Positions 52,622-60,515 of a stretch of DNA of 64,000 nt are shown piece after piece (position 1 is the first letter of the stretch; each line of letters begins with the position of its first letter). The notes below the pieces were generated by a model. It was not told where the DNA came from and did no database searches. It was given only the letters and a program-made list of their open reading frames with translations. The translations under genes and the position numbers were made by a program. Location: positions 1-64,000 of the forward strand of contig NZ_VFAC01000004.1 in NCBI RefSeq assembly GCF_007644105.1. The letters are read 5' to 3'. This DNA comes from Elioraea rosea. Lineage in GTDB: Bacteria > Pseudomonadota > Alphaproteobacteria > Acetobacterales > Acetobacteraceae.

Positions 52622-52753
52622 CGCAGGCGGAACCCCCAGGCAGTGTGCGGTCGCTATGTCAGGACGAGGCAGGAACGCGGCGCGGGCTTCGTAGCAACGT
52701 GACGATTGGGTGTAAACCGGCGGAGGGACATTGCATGCCCCAAAGGACATCGC

Positions 52754-52906
52754 ATGCCCTCAAGCGCCGGGCGCCCGCTCCGCGGGCTTGGCTCGCGCCA
52801 TAAGGCGCGGCGCGCAGTTCGCGCATGGTCCATCCATGCCCTCAGTCGCCGGGCGCCCGCTCCGCGGGCTTGGCTCGCGCCATAAGGCGCGGCGCGCAGT
52901 TCGCGC
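52754..52906. repeat. Two 71-base direct repeats made of nested palindromes
   Basis: The copies are 52754-52824 and 52836-52906, spaced 82 bases start to start and differing only near their 5' ends. Each contains a GCCCGC-TCC-GCGGGC hairpin and a second CGCGCC-ATAA-GGCGCG hairpin. On the plus strand the two copies begin ATGCCCTCA. They lie between the lipoprotein gene end and the prs start. The structure is like intergenic palindromic repeat families rather than a single terminator. No other copy was noticed in this window. Confidence 0.85.
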
Positions 52907-52923
52907 GCTTACTCGCTGCGCGG

Positions 52924-53805
52924 CTACTCGCCGTTGCGGTAGCGGGCGATCACCTCGGCCACGCCCTGCGCCGCCTGGTCGGCCACGATCACCGCCACGT
53001 CGCCCCAGAAGCCGTTCAGCGAGCCGCGGGGGATCTCGTTGAGCTGCGCGACGCGGCCGAGCTCGAGCCCGTCTGCCCGGGAGACGACCCAGGTAATCTC
53101 CACGCGCTCCTGCCCGCGCGCGACGGGGGCGACCACGACCTGCCCCGCCACCGAGAACTCGGCCGGCGCGCCCGGATCGGCCACAACGACCCCCTCGCGG
53201 CCGAGCGCGTTTCGGATGGCGCGGTCGAGCGAGCGGGCGCCGTCCCCCGGCGCGCCGGTGATCGGCACGACGCCGGCGCTCGGCAGGCGTTCGGCCAGCT
53301 GCTCGGTCGTCGCCTCGCGCTGGCGGGCATCGACGGTCGCGAGCATGCGCGCGATGGCCGGCGCCGCCTCCGTCGCCGTCGTCTTGAGCGTGTCGCGCGA
53401 CGCGCCGGCCCACGCGCCGGCCGGAACGGCCCGCGGTCCGCCCGCTTGGGCGATCGGCTTTCCGTCGGGGCCGGCGAGCGAATAGGTCAGCCGCACCTGG
53501 CCCGCCTCGGCCGCGCCGTTCACCAGGAGGCTGTAGCGCGGGTTCTGAATGCCAGCGGCGGTGGCGGGGATCTCGAGCTCCTGAAGTGCCGCGGCGAGCG
53601 CCTCGGCGAACTGCTTCGCCCGGTCCTCCGTCAGCCCGGCCGAGGAGGGCGGCGGCACGACGATGCGCGCCGGCGGGGGCCGGACGAGCGAGGGTGGCGA
53701 GGGCGAGGGGCTCGAGCCGGGTTCGAACGGCATCGGCAGCTGCACGCAGCCGCCGAGCAGAAGGAGCGCGAGAAGGATCGAGAGAAGGCCGGGCCTAGAG
53801 CGCAC
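52924..53805 (-). CDS. Outer-membrane-type lipoprotein of unknown function
   Basis: The 293-residue protein has a lipoprotein signal with a lipobox at LLLLGGC (Cys at residue 20), so it should be lipidated and anchored. After a Pro/Ser-rich linker it has EDRAKQFAEALAAALQELEI, IQNPRYSLLVNGAAEAG and a long alpha-beta body up to GFWGDVAVIVADQAAQGVAE. It has no catalytic motif I recognise. The GTG at 53805 lies inside the 21-residue micro-ORF. It shares no family name with neighbours. Confidence 0.75.
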   Translation of the reverse strand: MRSRPGLLSILLALLLLGGCVQLPMPFEPGSSPSPSPPSLVRPPPARIVVPPPSSAGLTEDRAKQFAEALAAALQELEIPATAAGIQNPRYSLLVNGAAEAGQVRLTYSLAGPDGKPIAQAGGPRAVPAGAWAGASRDTLKTTATEAAPAIARMLATVDARQREATTEQLAERLPSAGVVPITGAPGDGARSLDRAIRNALGREGVVVADPGAPAEFSVAGQVVVAPVARGQERVEITWVVSRADGLELGRVAQLNEIPRGSLNGFWGDVAVIVADQAAQGVAEVIARYRNGE

Positions 53806-53860
53806 AGGTCGCGAGCATCCCGAGGAGCAGGAGGAGGACGAACATCCAGACATAGGGCAT
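53795..53860 (-). CDS. Micro-ORF of 21 residues overlapping the lipoprotein start
   Basis: The frame was read directly from the sequence. It encodes MPYVWMFVLLLLLGMLATCA plus a final Leu, a single hydrophobic segment. A strong AAGGGAGG ribosome-binding site lies about seven bases before its ATG, better than any site near the lipoprotein GTG. Its stop overlaps that GTG region by 11 bases in another frame, so it may couple translation of the lipoprotein or make a tiny membrane peptide. The coding call is uncertain. Confidence 0.45.
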   Translation of the reverse strand: MPYVWMFVLLLLLGMLATCAL

Positions 53861-53873
53861 GGCGCGCCTCCCT

Positions 53874-53924
53874 TAGAGCACGTTCCGATCGATTGGAAAC
53901 AATCGATCGGAAGGTCGTGCTCTA
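53874..53924. repeat. Long palindrome bounded by TAGAGCA ... TGCTCTA (copy 1)
   Basis: A 22-base-pair hairpin: nine outer bases at 53874-53882 pair with 53916-53924, and 13 inner bases at 53883-53895 pair with 53900-53912, around a GAAA loop, with a three-base bulge. It lies upstream of the micro-ORF and the lipoprotein gene. Its outermost TAGAGCA/TGCTCTA bases are shared with the next palindrome. Confidence 0.85.
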
Positions 53925-53938
53925 GAACCATAAACGGG

Positions 53939-54001
53939 TAGAGCAGCTTAGCCCGACCTGATGGAACCAGCGTTGGTTCCATCAGGTCGGGCGCTGCTCT
54001 A
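53939..54001. repeat. Long palindrome bounded by TAGAGCA ... TGCTCTA (copy 2)
   Basis: A 28-base-pair hairpin: 19 inner bases at 53951-53969 pair with 53974-53992, and the outer TAGAGCAGC at 53939-53947 pairs with 53993-54001, with a three-base bulge. The ends match copy 1 but the interior is different. It follows the pgeF stop at 54048. One or both could terminate transcription of the upstream leftward operon. The conserved ends suggest a mobile or repeat-family palindrome. Confidence 0.85.
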
Positions 54002-54047
54002 GCACGCCGCCCGGCCCAGTTCATCCGGTCGCGCCGGGCCCAACTCT

Positions 54048-54815
54048 TCAATCCAGGGCGATGGCGGAGAGCTGGTGCCCGATCGGCCCCGCACCTTCGA
54101 GCGTGGCGCGGCGGTAGCTGAAGAAGCGGTCGGTCTCGGCGAAGGTGTCCGCCGGAACCGTGGCCCGCCGCTCCACGCCGGCGGCGGCGAGCGCGGCGTC
54201 GCAGTAGCCGGCGAGGTCGAACTGCGCGTGGCCCGGCCGCCGGCCCGCGGCGAAGAAACGAGCATTGGCCGCGTCCGCGGCGAGGAACTGTGCGTGGAAC
54301 GCGTCGTCCACCTCGTAGCTCGGCTGGCGGATCGAGGGGCCGATCACGCCCGCGATGCGCCCCCTGCGCGCGCCGAGGCGCTCCATCGCCGCGACGGTCG
54401 CCTCGATGATGCCCGCGAAGGCGCCGCGCCAGCCGGCATGGGCCGCGCCGATCACGCCCGCCTCGGCATCGGCGAACAGCACCGGCACGCAATCGGCCGT
54501 GACGATGCCGAGCGCGAGGCCCCGGCGGCGTGTGACGACCGCGTCGGCCTTCGGCCGCGCATCCGCGCCCCAGGGCTCGTCGAGCACCGCCACATCGGGC
54601 GAATGCACCTGGAAAAGCCCAACGAGCGCCTGCGCGCCGAGCCCGAGCGCGGCCGCGGCGCGGGCGCGGTTCTCCGCCACGGCCTCAGGGTCGTCCTTGC
54701 CCGACAGCGAGCAGTTCAGGCTCGCGAACTGGCCCTCCGACACCCCGCCCGCGCGGGTGAAGAAGCCATGCGGCAGCCCGTCGAGCACGGGGTGGGTGAG
54801 CGAGGGAACGGTCAT
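54048..54815 (-). CDS. pgeF: Peptidoglycan editing factor PgeF (YfiH/laccase-domain family)
   Basis: The 255-residue protein is the YfiH-type multicopper-like oxidoreductase or nucleoside-processing family. Metal-type residues are the His in FQVHSPDVAVLD, the Cys in IVTADCVPVLFAD, and the His in GAAHAGWRGAF. LPHGFFTRAGGVSEGQFASL and GPSIRQPSYEVDD are typical blocks. It overlaps the midA stop (ATGA). Reported activities include purine nucleoside phosphorolysis; the biological role in cell-wall editing is from E. coli work. Confidence 0.92.
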   Translation of the reverse strand: MTVPSLTHPVLDGLPHGFFTRAGGVSEGQFASLNCSLSGKDDPEAVAENRARAAAALGLGAQALVGLFQVHSPDVAVLDEPWGADARPKADAVVTRRRGLALGIVTADCVPVLFADAEAGVIGAAHAGWRGAFAGIIEATVAAMERLGARRGRIAGVIGPSIRQPSYEVDDAFHAQFLAADAANARFFAAGRRPGHAQFDLAGYCDAALAAAGVERRATVPADTFAETDRFFSYRRATLEGAGPIGHQLSAIALD

Positions 54816-55843
54816 GCGGCGAATCCCGGAAGGGGCGGAAGCCGAGGGTCGCAAAGCGCGATCGCCTTGAACAGAAGCCCCATCGCGTCCGCGTCCATCA
54901 GCCGCCGCGCGCCAGACTGCAGCAGCGCGGCCTGCGCGGGCAGGGCGTTGCGGCAGAGGATGGCCGTTCGCTCCGGCAGGCCGAGTCGGCGGAGGAACTC
55001 GCCCTGCGGCACGGGTCCCTGCACGGCGGCTCCAGCGGCGCGCGCCGGGGCGGCGAAGGCGCGGAAATCGACATGGGCGGTGAGGTCGGCCTCCCCTGGC
55101 TCGGCGAGCGGGTCGGCCCGCGCATGGCCGCGCACGGCCTGGAGGCTGTCCTGCGTCGCTTCGTCCGCGCGGCCGTAGTCGATGAAGAGGGCCGCGCCGC
55201 CCTCGCGGGCGAGCCGCGTGCCGAGCAGCGCCGCGAGCGCGCGCGCGGCCTCGCACACCTCGCCGCCGCCTGCTGCAGCAATGTCGGGCGGGGGGGCGGC
55301 GGGCATGGCGGTGAAGGCGAGGCGACCCTCGGCCAGCGTCACCGCCTGCTCCACCCAGGCCTCGCCGGCACGGAAGAAGCGGCGGATCGGCAGGGCATCG
55401 AGGAACTCGTTGGCGATCAGGATCATCGGCCCTTCCGGAAGCGCCTCGGCCGTCTCGTGCCAGGTCGCCTCGCCGAGGCGCACGCGCTGGATCTCCCGCA
55501 GCGCCGGGCTCGTCTCGACGAGATGCAGCGAAAGCGCGGCGCGGAAGCCGGGCGCGACGCGGCCGATGGCGCGGAGCGCATCCTCCATCAGCGTTCCCCG
55601 CCCCGGCCCGAGCTCGGCGAGGACGAGGCGCGTCGGCGTCCCCATCGCCTGCCAGACCGTCACCGCCCAGACGCCGAGGAGCTCGCCGAAGGCCTGGGTG
55701 ATCTCGGGGGCCGTAACGAAATCGCCCCGCGCGCCGAGCGGGTCGCGGCTGGCGTAGTAGGCGGCGTTGGCGTGCGCCATGAACCGGTCGAGTCGCATCG
55801 GGCCGGTGGCGGCGATTTCGGCCCGGATGGCCGCCGCCGTCAT
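54812..55843 (-). CDS. SAM-dependent methyltransferase, MidA/NDUFAF7 family
   Basis: The 343-residue protein resembles NDUFAF7/MidA, a protein arginine methyltransferase for respiratory complex I assembly in mitochondria and some bacteria. The SAM site is LVLAELGPGRGTLMEDALR. GDFVTAPEITQAFGELLG is a strong family match, as is ILIANEFLDALPIRRFF. In bacteria its target is unknown. It overlaps pgeF downstream and lgt upstream, each by about four bases, in a tight operon. Confidence 0.88.
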   Translation of the reverse strand: MTAAAIRAEIAATGPMRLDRFMAHANAAYYASRDPLGARGDFVTAPEITQAFGELLGVWAVTVWQAMGTPTRLVLAELGPGRGTLMEDALRAIGRVAPGFRAALSLHLVETSPALREIQRVRLGEATWHETAEALPEGPMILIANEFLDALPIRRFFRAGEAWVEQAVTLAEGRLAFTAMPAAPPPDIAAAGGGEVCEAARALAALLGTRLAREGGAALFIDYGRADEATQDSLQAVRGHARADPLAEPGEADLTAHVDFRAFAAPARAAGAAVQGPVPQGEFLRRLGLPERTAILCRNALPAQAALLQSGARRLMDADAMGLLFKAIALCDPRLPPLPGFAA

Positions 55844-56640
55844 GCCCGCCTTCTGCCGCTCGTCGCCATCATCCAGAGACCGATCGCCAGCATCGGCAGG
55901 GACAGGAGCTGGCCCATCGTCGCGCCGAAGGCGAGGAAGCCGAGGAAGGCATCGGGCTCACGGAAGAACTCGCCGATGATCCGCGCGATCGCATAGCCAG
56001 CGAGGAAGGCGCCGCCGAGGAAGCCGCGGCGTGCGCGGATATCCTCGCGGCGCGCGAGCGTTGCTAGAACCGCGAAGAGCACGAGGCCCTCGAGCGTCGC
56101 CTGGTAGAGCTGGCTCGGGTGGCGGGGGATGCCGAGCGGGTCGGTCGGGAAGACCATCGCCCAGGGCCCGTCCCAGGCGCGGCCATAGAGCTCGGCATTG
56201 ATGAAGTTGGCGCAGCGGCCGAGGAACAGACCGATCGGAACGACCGTCGCGACCCTGTCGCCGAAGGCGAGCATGTCGATGCCCTGGCGACGGCAATAGA
56301 CGACGATGGCGACGATGACGCCGAGCATGCCGCCGTGGAAGCTCATGCCGCCCTGCCACACCATCAGCGCCTCGAGCGGGTTCGCGAGGTAGTGGCCGGG
56401 CCGGTAGAACAGGACGTAGCCGAGCCGCCCGCCGAGGATGATGCCGAGCACCGTCCAGGTGAGGAAATCGTCGACCTGCTCGCGGGTCGCCACCGGCGGC
56501 GGGGCCGGGCCGAGGCGGCGCATGATCATCCAGCCCGAGACGATGCCGACGATGTAGGCGAGCGCGTACCAGCGGATCGCGAAGGGCCCGATCGAGACGA
56601 GAACCGGGTCGATGCTCGGGAAGGCGACGAGGCCGAGCAT
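55840..56640 (-). CDS. lgt: Prolipoprotein diacylglyceryl transferase
   Basis: The 266-residue inner-membrane enzyme transfers diacylglycerol to the Cys of prolipoproteins. It has about seven helices and the family signature GRCANFINAELYGR. GGMSFHGGMLGVIVAI carries the other conserved His. The ATG at 56640 overlaps the upstream hydrolase stop by one base (TGATG); a GTG one codon earlier is also possible. The upstream gene is itself a lipoprotein, which is a nice but probably coincidental fit. Confidence 0.94.
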   Translation of the reverse strand: MLGLVAFPSIDPVLVSIGPFAIRWYALAYIVGIVSGWMIMRRLGPAPPPVATREQVDDFLTWTVLGIILGGRLGYVLFYRPGHYLANPLEALMVWQGGMSFHGGMLGVIVAIVVYCRRQGIDMLAFGDRVATVVPIGLFLGRCANFINAELYGRAWDGPWAMVFPTDPLGIPRHPSQLYQATLEGLVLFAVLATLARREDIRARRGFLGGAFLAGYAIARIIGEFFREPDAFLGFLAFGATMGQLLSLPMLAIGLWMMATSGRRRA

Positions 56641-57524
56641 CACGGGCAGCCCCGTGCGGGTTCGGCAAGCATCGCGCGCAGGCCCGCATCGGCGTCATCG
56701 AGCACCGGCGCGATGTGGCGGAGCGGCACGGCGAGCGCGGCGACGAGGTCGGCATGGCCGACGCCCCGGTACTCGTGCAGGCGCACCGGACGGCCGAGAT
56801 TGGCCAGCGCCGCGGCAAGCACCTGCGCGTTGCGCGGCAGCACCGTCACGTCCGCCGTGCCGGTCATCAGGACCGACGGCGGCGCGCCTCTCCCGACATG
56901 GCTGATCGGCTCGCCCGCGAGGTCCTGCGGCGGCGGCCCGAAGGCCTCGACGACCGTCCGCCCCGTGCCAGGCAGGAAGTCGTAGGGTCCTGCGAGACCG
57001 AGGAAGGCCGCGACATTGCGGCACGGAGAGAGGCCGTGCTCGCCGAGGAAGCGTGGGTCGAGCGCGAGCATCGCGGCGAGATGCGCCCCGGCGGAATGCC
57101 CGGCGAGCACAAGGCGCCGTTCGGGCGCGATGCCGTTCGCGGCGAGAAGCGTCGGCAGGGACGCGACCGCGTCGGCCCCGTCTTCCACAAAGCCCGGGAA
57201 GGTCACCTCCGGCACGAGCCGGTAGTCGGGGATGGCGACGAGCCAGCCGCGCGCGGCGAAGGCTTGACCCACGAAGCGGAAATCCTCCCGCGCGCCTCCG
57301 CTCCAGCCGCCGCCGTAGAAGAACACCATGAGCGGCGTCTCTTCCGTCACGCCATCGGGCGGCAGGTAGAGGTCGAGCCGCCCGCGCGGGCCCTCGGCAT
57401 AGGCGAGGCCCTCGATGCGGCGCGTGCCCTCGTCGGGCGTGATCGCGTTGAGCGCATCGACGCCCGAGCAGCCGGCGGCGAGAAGCAGGGAGAGGCCGGC
57501 AAGCGCGGCACGGCCCCCCTTCAT
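56640..57524 (-). CDS. Lipid-anchored alpha/beta hydrolase
   Basis: The 294-residue protein starts with a lipoprotein signal (LSLLLAAGC lipobox, Cys about residue 19). The hydrolase core has the oxyanion segment VFFYGGGWSGG and the nucleophile elbow VLAGHSAGAHLAAM, with later VLMTGTADVTVLP and GVGHADLVAAL giving the Asp and His. It resembles carboxylesterases/BD-FAE-like proteins. The substrate is unknown. It is probably at the outer membrane or inner membrane surface. Confidence 0.84.
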   Translation of the reverse strand: MKGGRAALAGLSLLLAAGCSGVDALNAITPDEGTRRIEGLAYAEGPRGRLDLYLPPDGVTEETPLMVFFYGGGWSGGAREDFRFVGQAFAARGWLVAIPDYRLVPEVTFPGFVEDGADAVASLPTLLAANGIAPERRLVLAGHSAGAHLAAMLALDPRFLGEHGLSPCRNVAAFLGLAGPYDFLPGTGRTVVEAFGPPPQDLAGEPISHVGRGAPPSVLMTGTADVTVLPRNAQVLAAALANLGRPVRLHEYRGVGHADLVAALAVPLRHIAPVLDDADAGLRAMLAEPARGCP

Positions 57525-57534
57525 GCGTCGGGGC

Positions 57535-58515
57535 TCATGCGTAGGGATCGTCCGAGGCGAGGTGGCGCTTCACGTAGGCTTCGACGCCCTGCTCGAGCGT
57601 CGTGAACTGGCCGGGGTAGCCGGCGGCGCGAAGCCGGTCCATCCGCGCCTCGGTGAAGTACTGGTACTGGCCCTTCAGGCTCGCGGGCATGTCGATGAAG
57701 CGGATGTCGGGCGCCCGCCCCATCGCTGCGAACACCGCGTGCGCGAGGTCGAGATAGGTTCTGGCCTTGCCGGTGCCGAGATTGAACAGGCCGGAGACCC
57801 CGGGCGTCTCGAGCAGCCACAGCATCACCGAAACGCAGTCTCCAACCCACACGAAGTCCCGCGCCTGCGCGCCGTCGGCGATGTCGGGCCGGTCGGAGCG
57901 GAACAGCGTCGCCGGGCCGCCCGCGGCGATCTCCTCGGCCTTGCGCTTGACCACCGAGATCATGTGGCCCTTGTGGTACTCGTTCGGGCCGTAGACGTTG
58001 AAGAACTTGAGCCCCGCCCATTGCGGCGGGCGCGGCCGCCCGCGCCGGACGAGATCGACCACCCGCCTGTCGAAGGCGTGCTTCGACCAGCCATAGAGGT
58101 TGAGCGGGCGGAGCTTCGCGAGCGATTCCGGAGCGGCATCGTCCTCGAAGCCCTGGTCCCCCGCTCCGTAGGTTGCGGCCGAGGACGCGTAGATGAACGG
58201 CACGCCGGCCTTGGCGCACCATGACCAGAGCGCGAGGCTGAGGGTGATGTTGGTCGCGATCGTCAGGTCGGCGTCGCGCTCGGTCGTCGAGCTGATCGCA
58301 CCCATGTGCAGGACCGATTTCAACTTCGGCGCCGTCTCGAGCCAGGCCGGGAGCTGCTCTGGCGCGATGAAAGAGGCGACCTGGTGCTTGGCGAGGTTGC
58401 GCCACTTGTCGTCGGAGCCGAACCGGTCGCACACCGCAACCTCCTCGCCGCGCGCGGCGAGCGCCGCGACGAGGTTCGAGCCGATGAAGCCGGCCCCGCC
58501 CGTGACGAGATGCAT
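57535..58515 (-). CDS. hldD: ADP-glyceromanno-heptose 6-epimerase
   Basis: The 326-residue SDR epimerase converts ADP-D,D-heptose to the L,D form for LPS inner core. The NAD(P) motif is VTGGAGFIGSNLVAAL. The active site is YGWSKHAFD with SSAATYG upstream. GLKFFNVYGPNEYHKGHM and RDFVWVGDCVSVML are HldD-type. The C-terminus is typical. Ten bases separate it from the alpha/beta hydrolase start, so it is the first gene of the leftward set. Confidence 0.92.
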   Translation of the reverse strand: MHLVTGGAGFIGSNLVAALAARGEEVAVCDRFGSDDKWRNLAKHQVASFIAPEQLPAWLETAPKLKSVLHMGAISSTTERDADLTIATNITLSLALWSWCAKAGVPFIYASSAATYGAGDQGFEDDAAPESLAKLRPLNLYGWSKHAFDRRVVDLVRRGRPRPPQWAGLKFFNVYGPNEYHKGHMISVVKRKAEEIAAGGPATLFRSDRPDIADGAQARDFVWVGDCVSVMLWLLETPGVSGLFNLGTGKARTYLDLAHAVFAAMGRAPDIRFIDMPASLKGQYQYFTEARMDRLRAAGYPGQFTTLEQGVEAYVKRHLASDDPYA

Positions 58516-58640
58516 CCTGTCCCCTGTCGACGACGCGTGGTGTCCCGAAGACGCGAGTTGTCCATGGACCGGCCGGGGTTATAGGGTCCGGGCCGAGGGC
58601 GCCGCAAGCAAGCGCCGCCCCGCACGGAGAGGAGCGAGCG

Positions 58641-58952
58641 ATGCGCGGCAAGGTGGCGGACGATCTGGCGGGCGTGGCCGGCGGCGCCTTCTCGGCGCTC
58701 GCAGGATTGCGGAGGGAGCTCGGCGAGCTCGTCCGCTCCGGCACCGACGAGATGGCCCAGCGCCTTGCCCTCGCGAGCAGAGAGGAGGTCGATGTCCTGC
58801 GCGACCTGCTCGACCGCGCGCTCGCCGAGCATGCGGCGCTCGAAGCGCGGCTCGGCGCGCTCGAATCCCGCATCGCCCTGCTCGAAACGCGCCCCGAGCC
58901 GAAGCCGGCGCGCGCGCAGAAGCCGGCACCGCCGGCTGCCGAGGAGGAGTGA
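58641..58952 (+). CDS. ubiK: Accessory factor UbiK family protein
   Basis: The 103-residue protein matches UbiK (BMFP/YqiC), a trimeric coiled-coil protein that supports aerobic ubiquinone biosynthesis and binds membranes. The opening MRGKVADDLAGVAGGAFSAL and the segment VDVLRDLLDRALAEHAALEAR form the coiled coil. The C-terminus is Pro/Ala/Glu-rich. A GGAGAGGAG site precedes the ATG at 58641. It is divergent from hldD. Confidence 0.82.
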   Translation: MRGKVADDLAGVAGGAFSALAGLRRELGELVRSGTDEMAQRLALASREEVDVLRDLLDRALAEHAALEARLGALESRIALLETRPEPKPARAQKPAPPAAEEE

Positions 58953-59150
58953 CGGGTCGGTGACATCGCGCCAGCCGCGAAGACGGTCCTTGCGGCGCGG
59001 CAGCCTCACCCCGTAATCTATTGTTGGTGTGAAAGGGGTTCGCCGGCAACAAGATGTCGGGGTTTCGGCCCAGTCACCCTGGGCCCGTCACCATCCCGCG
59101 GCACATGCCGCGGCCGTGCGATATAACTCCAGGACAGGGAGCACGCGGCC

Positions 59151-59654
59151 ATGACCGACCGCCTCGCCCTCCGAGACGCCCATACCGCCAACCCGCTCGA
59201 CCTTCTCGAACAGATCGTCTCGGCCAATGACTGGCCGTTCGACCGTCGCGGCGATGACGAGATGGCCGTCGAGGTCCCGGGAAAATGGTGCGACTACACC
59301 CTGCACTTCTCCTGGTGCGCCGAGATCAGCGCGATGCATTTCTTCTGCGCGTTCGACCTCAAGGTTCCCGCCGCGCGCCGGGCCGCCGTGCATGAACTCC
59401 TCGCGCTCGCCAACGAGAAGCTCTGGCTCGGCCATTTCGGCGTGTGGGCCGAGGAGAACACGCCGGTGTTCCGCCACTCCGTCCTGCTTCGCGGCGCAGG
59501 CGGGCTGTCCGTCGAGGCGCTCGAGGACATGGTCGACATCGCCGTGACGGAGTGCGAGCGTTTCTTCCCCGCCTTCCAGTTCGTGCTGTGGGGCGGCAAG
59601 GGCCCGGCCGATGCGCTCGCCGCGGCGATGCTGGAGTGCGCCGGAGAAGCGTGA
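59151..59654 (+). CDS. YbjN domain-containing protein
   Basis: The 167-residue protein has the YbjN fold. NPLDLLEQIVSANDWPFDRR opens the domain. The strands follow in MAVEVPGKWCDYTLHFSWC and then a core with AMHFFCAFDLKVPAARRA and HELLALANEKLWLGHFGVW. The family is thought to be a stress-linked, chaperone-like fold with no defined activity. A 200-base leader separates it from ubiK and includes an A/T-rich GATATAACT stretch that may be a -10 element (59120-59128). Confidence 0.86.
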   Translation: MTDRLALRDAHTANPLDLLEQIVSANDWPFDRRGDDEMAVEVPGKWCDYTLHFSWCAEISAMHFFCAFDLKVPAARRAAVHELLALANEKLWLGHFGVWAEENTPVFRHSVLLRGAGGLSVEALEDMVDIAVTECERFFPAFQFVLWGGKGPADALAAAMLECAGEA

Positions 59655-59689
59655 TCGGCGTCGTGATGCCGGGCTGAACGGGGGGAGAG

Positions 59690-60490
59690 ATGGCAGAAGC
59701 GGGTCCGGTCCTGCTCGTCGGCTGCGGCAAGATGGGTGGGGCGATGCTCGCCGGCTGGCTCGAGGCCGGCCGCAAGGTCGCCGTGGTCGAGCCGAAGGCG
59801 CCGGTCCCGCGGACGCCTGGCCTGGTCGCTGCCGTCGCGGTGCCCGAGGACCTGCCGGGCGGGCTCGCGCCTTCTGCCGTCGTGCTCGCGGTCAAGCCGC
59901 AGGAAGCGGCCAACGTCGTGCCGATCTACGCGCGCTTCGCCCGCTCGGCCGTCTATCTCTCGATCATGGCGGGCAAGACCGTCGCGGGCCTTGCCGGGAT
60001 GCTCGGCGCGGAAGCCCGCATCGTGCGTGCAATGCCGAACACGCCAGCCTCCGTCCGCAAGGGCGTGACCGCCTGCTTCGCCGGCGAAGGCGTGACGGCG
60101 GCACAGAGGACGCTTTGTGACGAGCTGCTCGGCACCGTCGGCAAGGTGGCCTGGGTCGATCGCGAATCGCTGATCGACCCGGTCACCGCCGTCTCGGGGG
60201 GCGGCCCGGCCTATGTGTTCCTGCTGGCGGAGGTTCTGGAGGAGGCGGCCGTTTCCGAAGGCATCCCGCGCGACCTCGCGCGGCTTCTCGCGCGCGAAAC
60301 CGTCTCGGGCTCCGGCGCGCTCCTCGCCGCGAGCACCGACGACGCCGCGCAACTCCGGAAGAACGTCACGAGCCCGGGCGGCACGACGGCCGAGGCGCTC
60401 GCCGTGCTGATGGCCGAGGATGCATGGCCCGCGCTGATGAAGCGCGCGATCGCTGCGGCGACGCGGCGGTCACGGGAACTCGCAGGATAG
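59690..60490 (+). CDS. proC: Pyrroline-5-carboxylate reductase
   Basis: The 266-residue enzyme catalyses the last step of proline biosynthesis. The NADPH-binding motif is LLVGCGKMGGAMLAGWLEAG near the N-terminus. VRAMPNTPASVRKGVTA follows, and the substrate-binding helices appear in AVSGGGPAYVFLLAEVLEEA and later SGSGALLAASTDDAAQL, with NVTSPGGTTAEAL. The length and all blocks fit ProC. It follows the YbjN gene by 35 bases, so the two may be co-transcribed. Confidence 0.95.
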   Translation: MAEAGPVLLVGCGKMGGAMLAGWLEAGRKVAVVEPKAPVPRTPGLVAAVAVPEDLPGGLAPSAVVLAVKPQEAANVVPIYARFARSAVYLSIMAGKTVAGLAGMLGAEARIVRAMPNTPASVRKGVTACFAGEGVTAAQRTLCDELLGTVGKVAWVDRESLIDPVTAVSGGGPAYVFLLAEVLEEAAVSEGIPRDLARLLARETVSGSGALLAASTDDAAQLRKNVTSPGGTTAEALAVLMAEDAWPALMKRAIAAATRRSRELAG

Positions 60491-60515
60491 GCACGGGCCG
60501 GTCTATCCTCCCTGC

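Noticed and set aside
52731-53042. A forward frame that repeats PGARSAGLARAIRRGAQFA
   Set aside because: The repeated peptide is produced by the 71-base palindromic repeats and is not a real protein.
59096-59113. CCGCGGCA-CA-TGCCGCGG palindrome upstream of the YbjN gene
   Set aside because: It is a short G/C palindrome of a kind frequent by chance in this composition and has no T run or linked regulator, so it was not called as a site.
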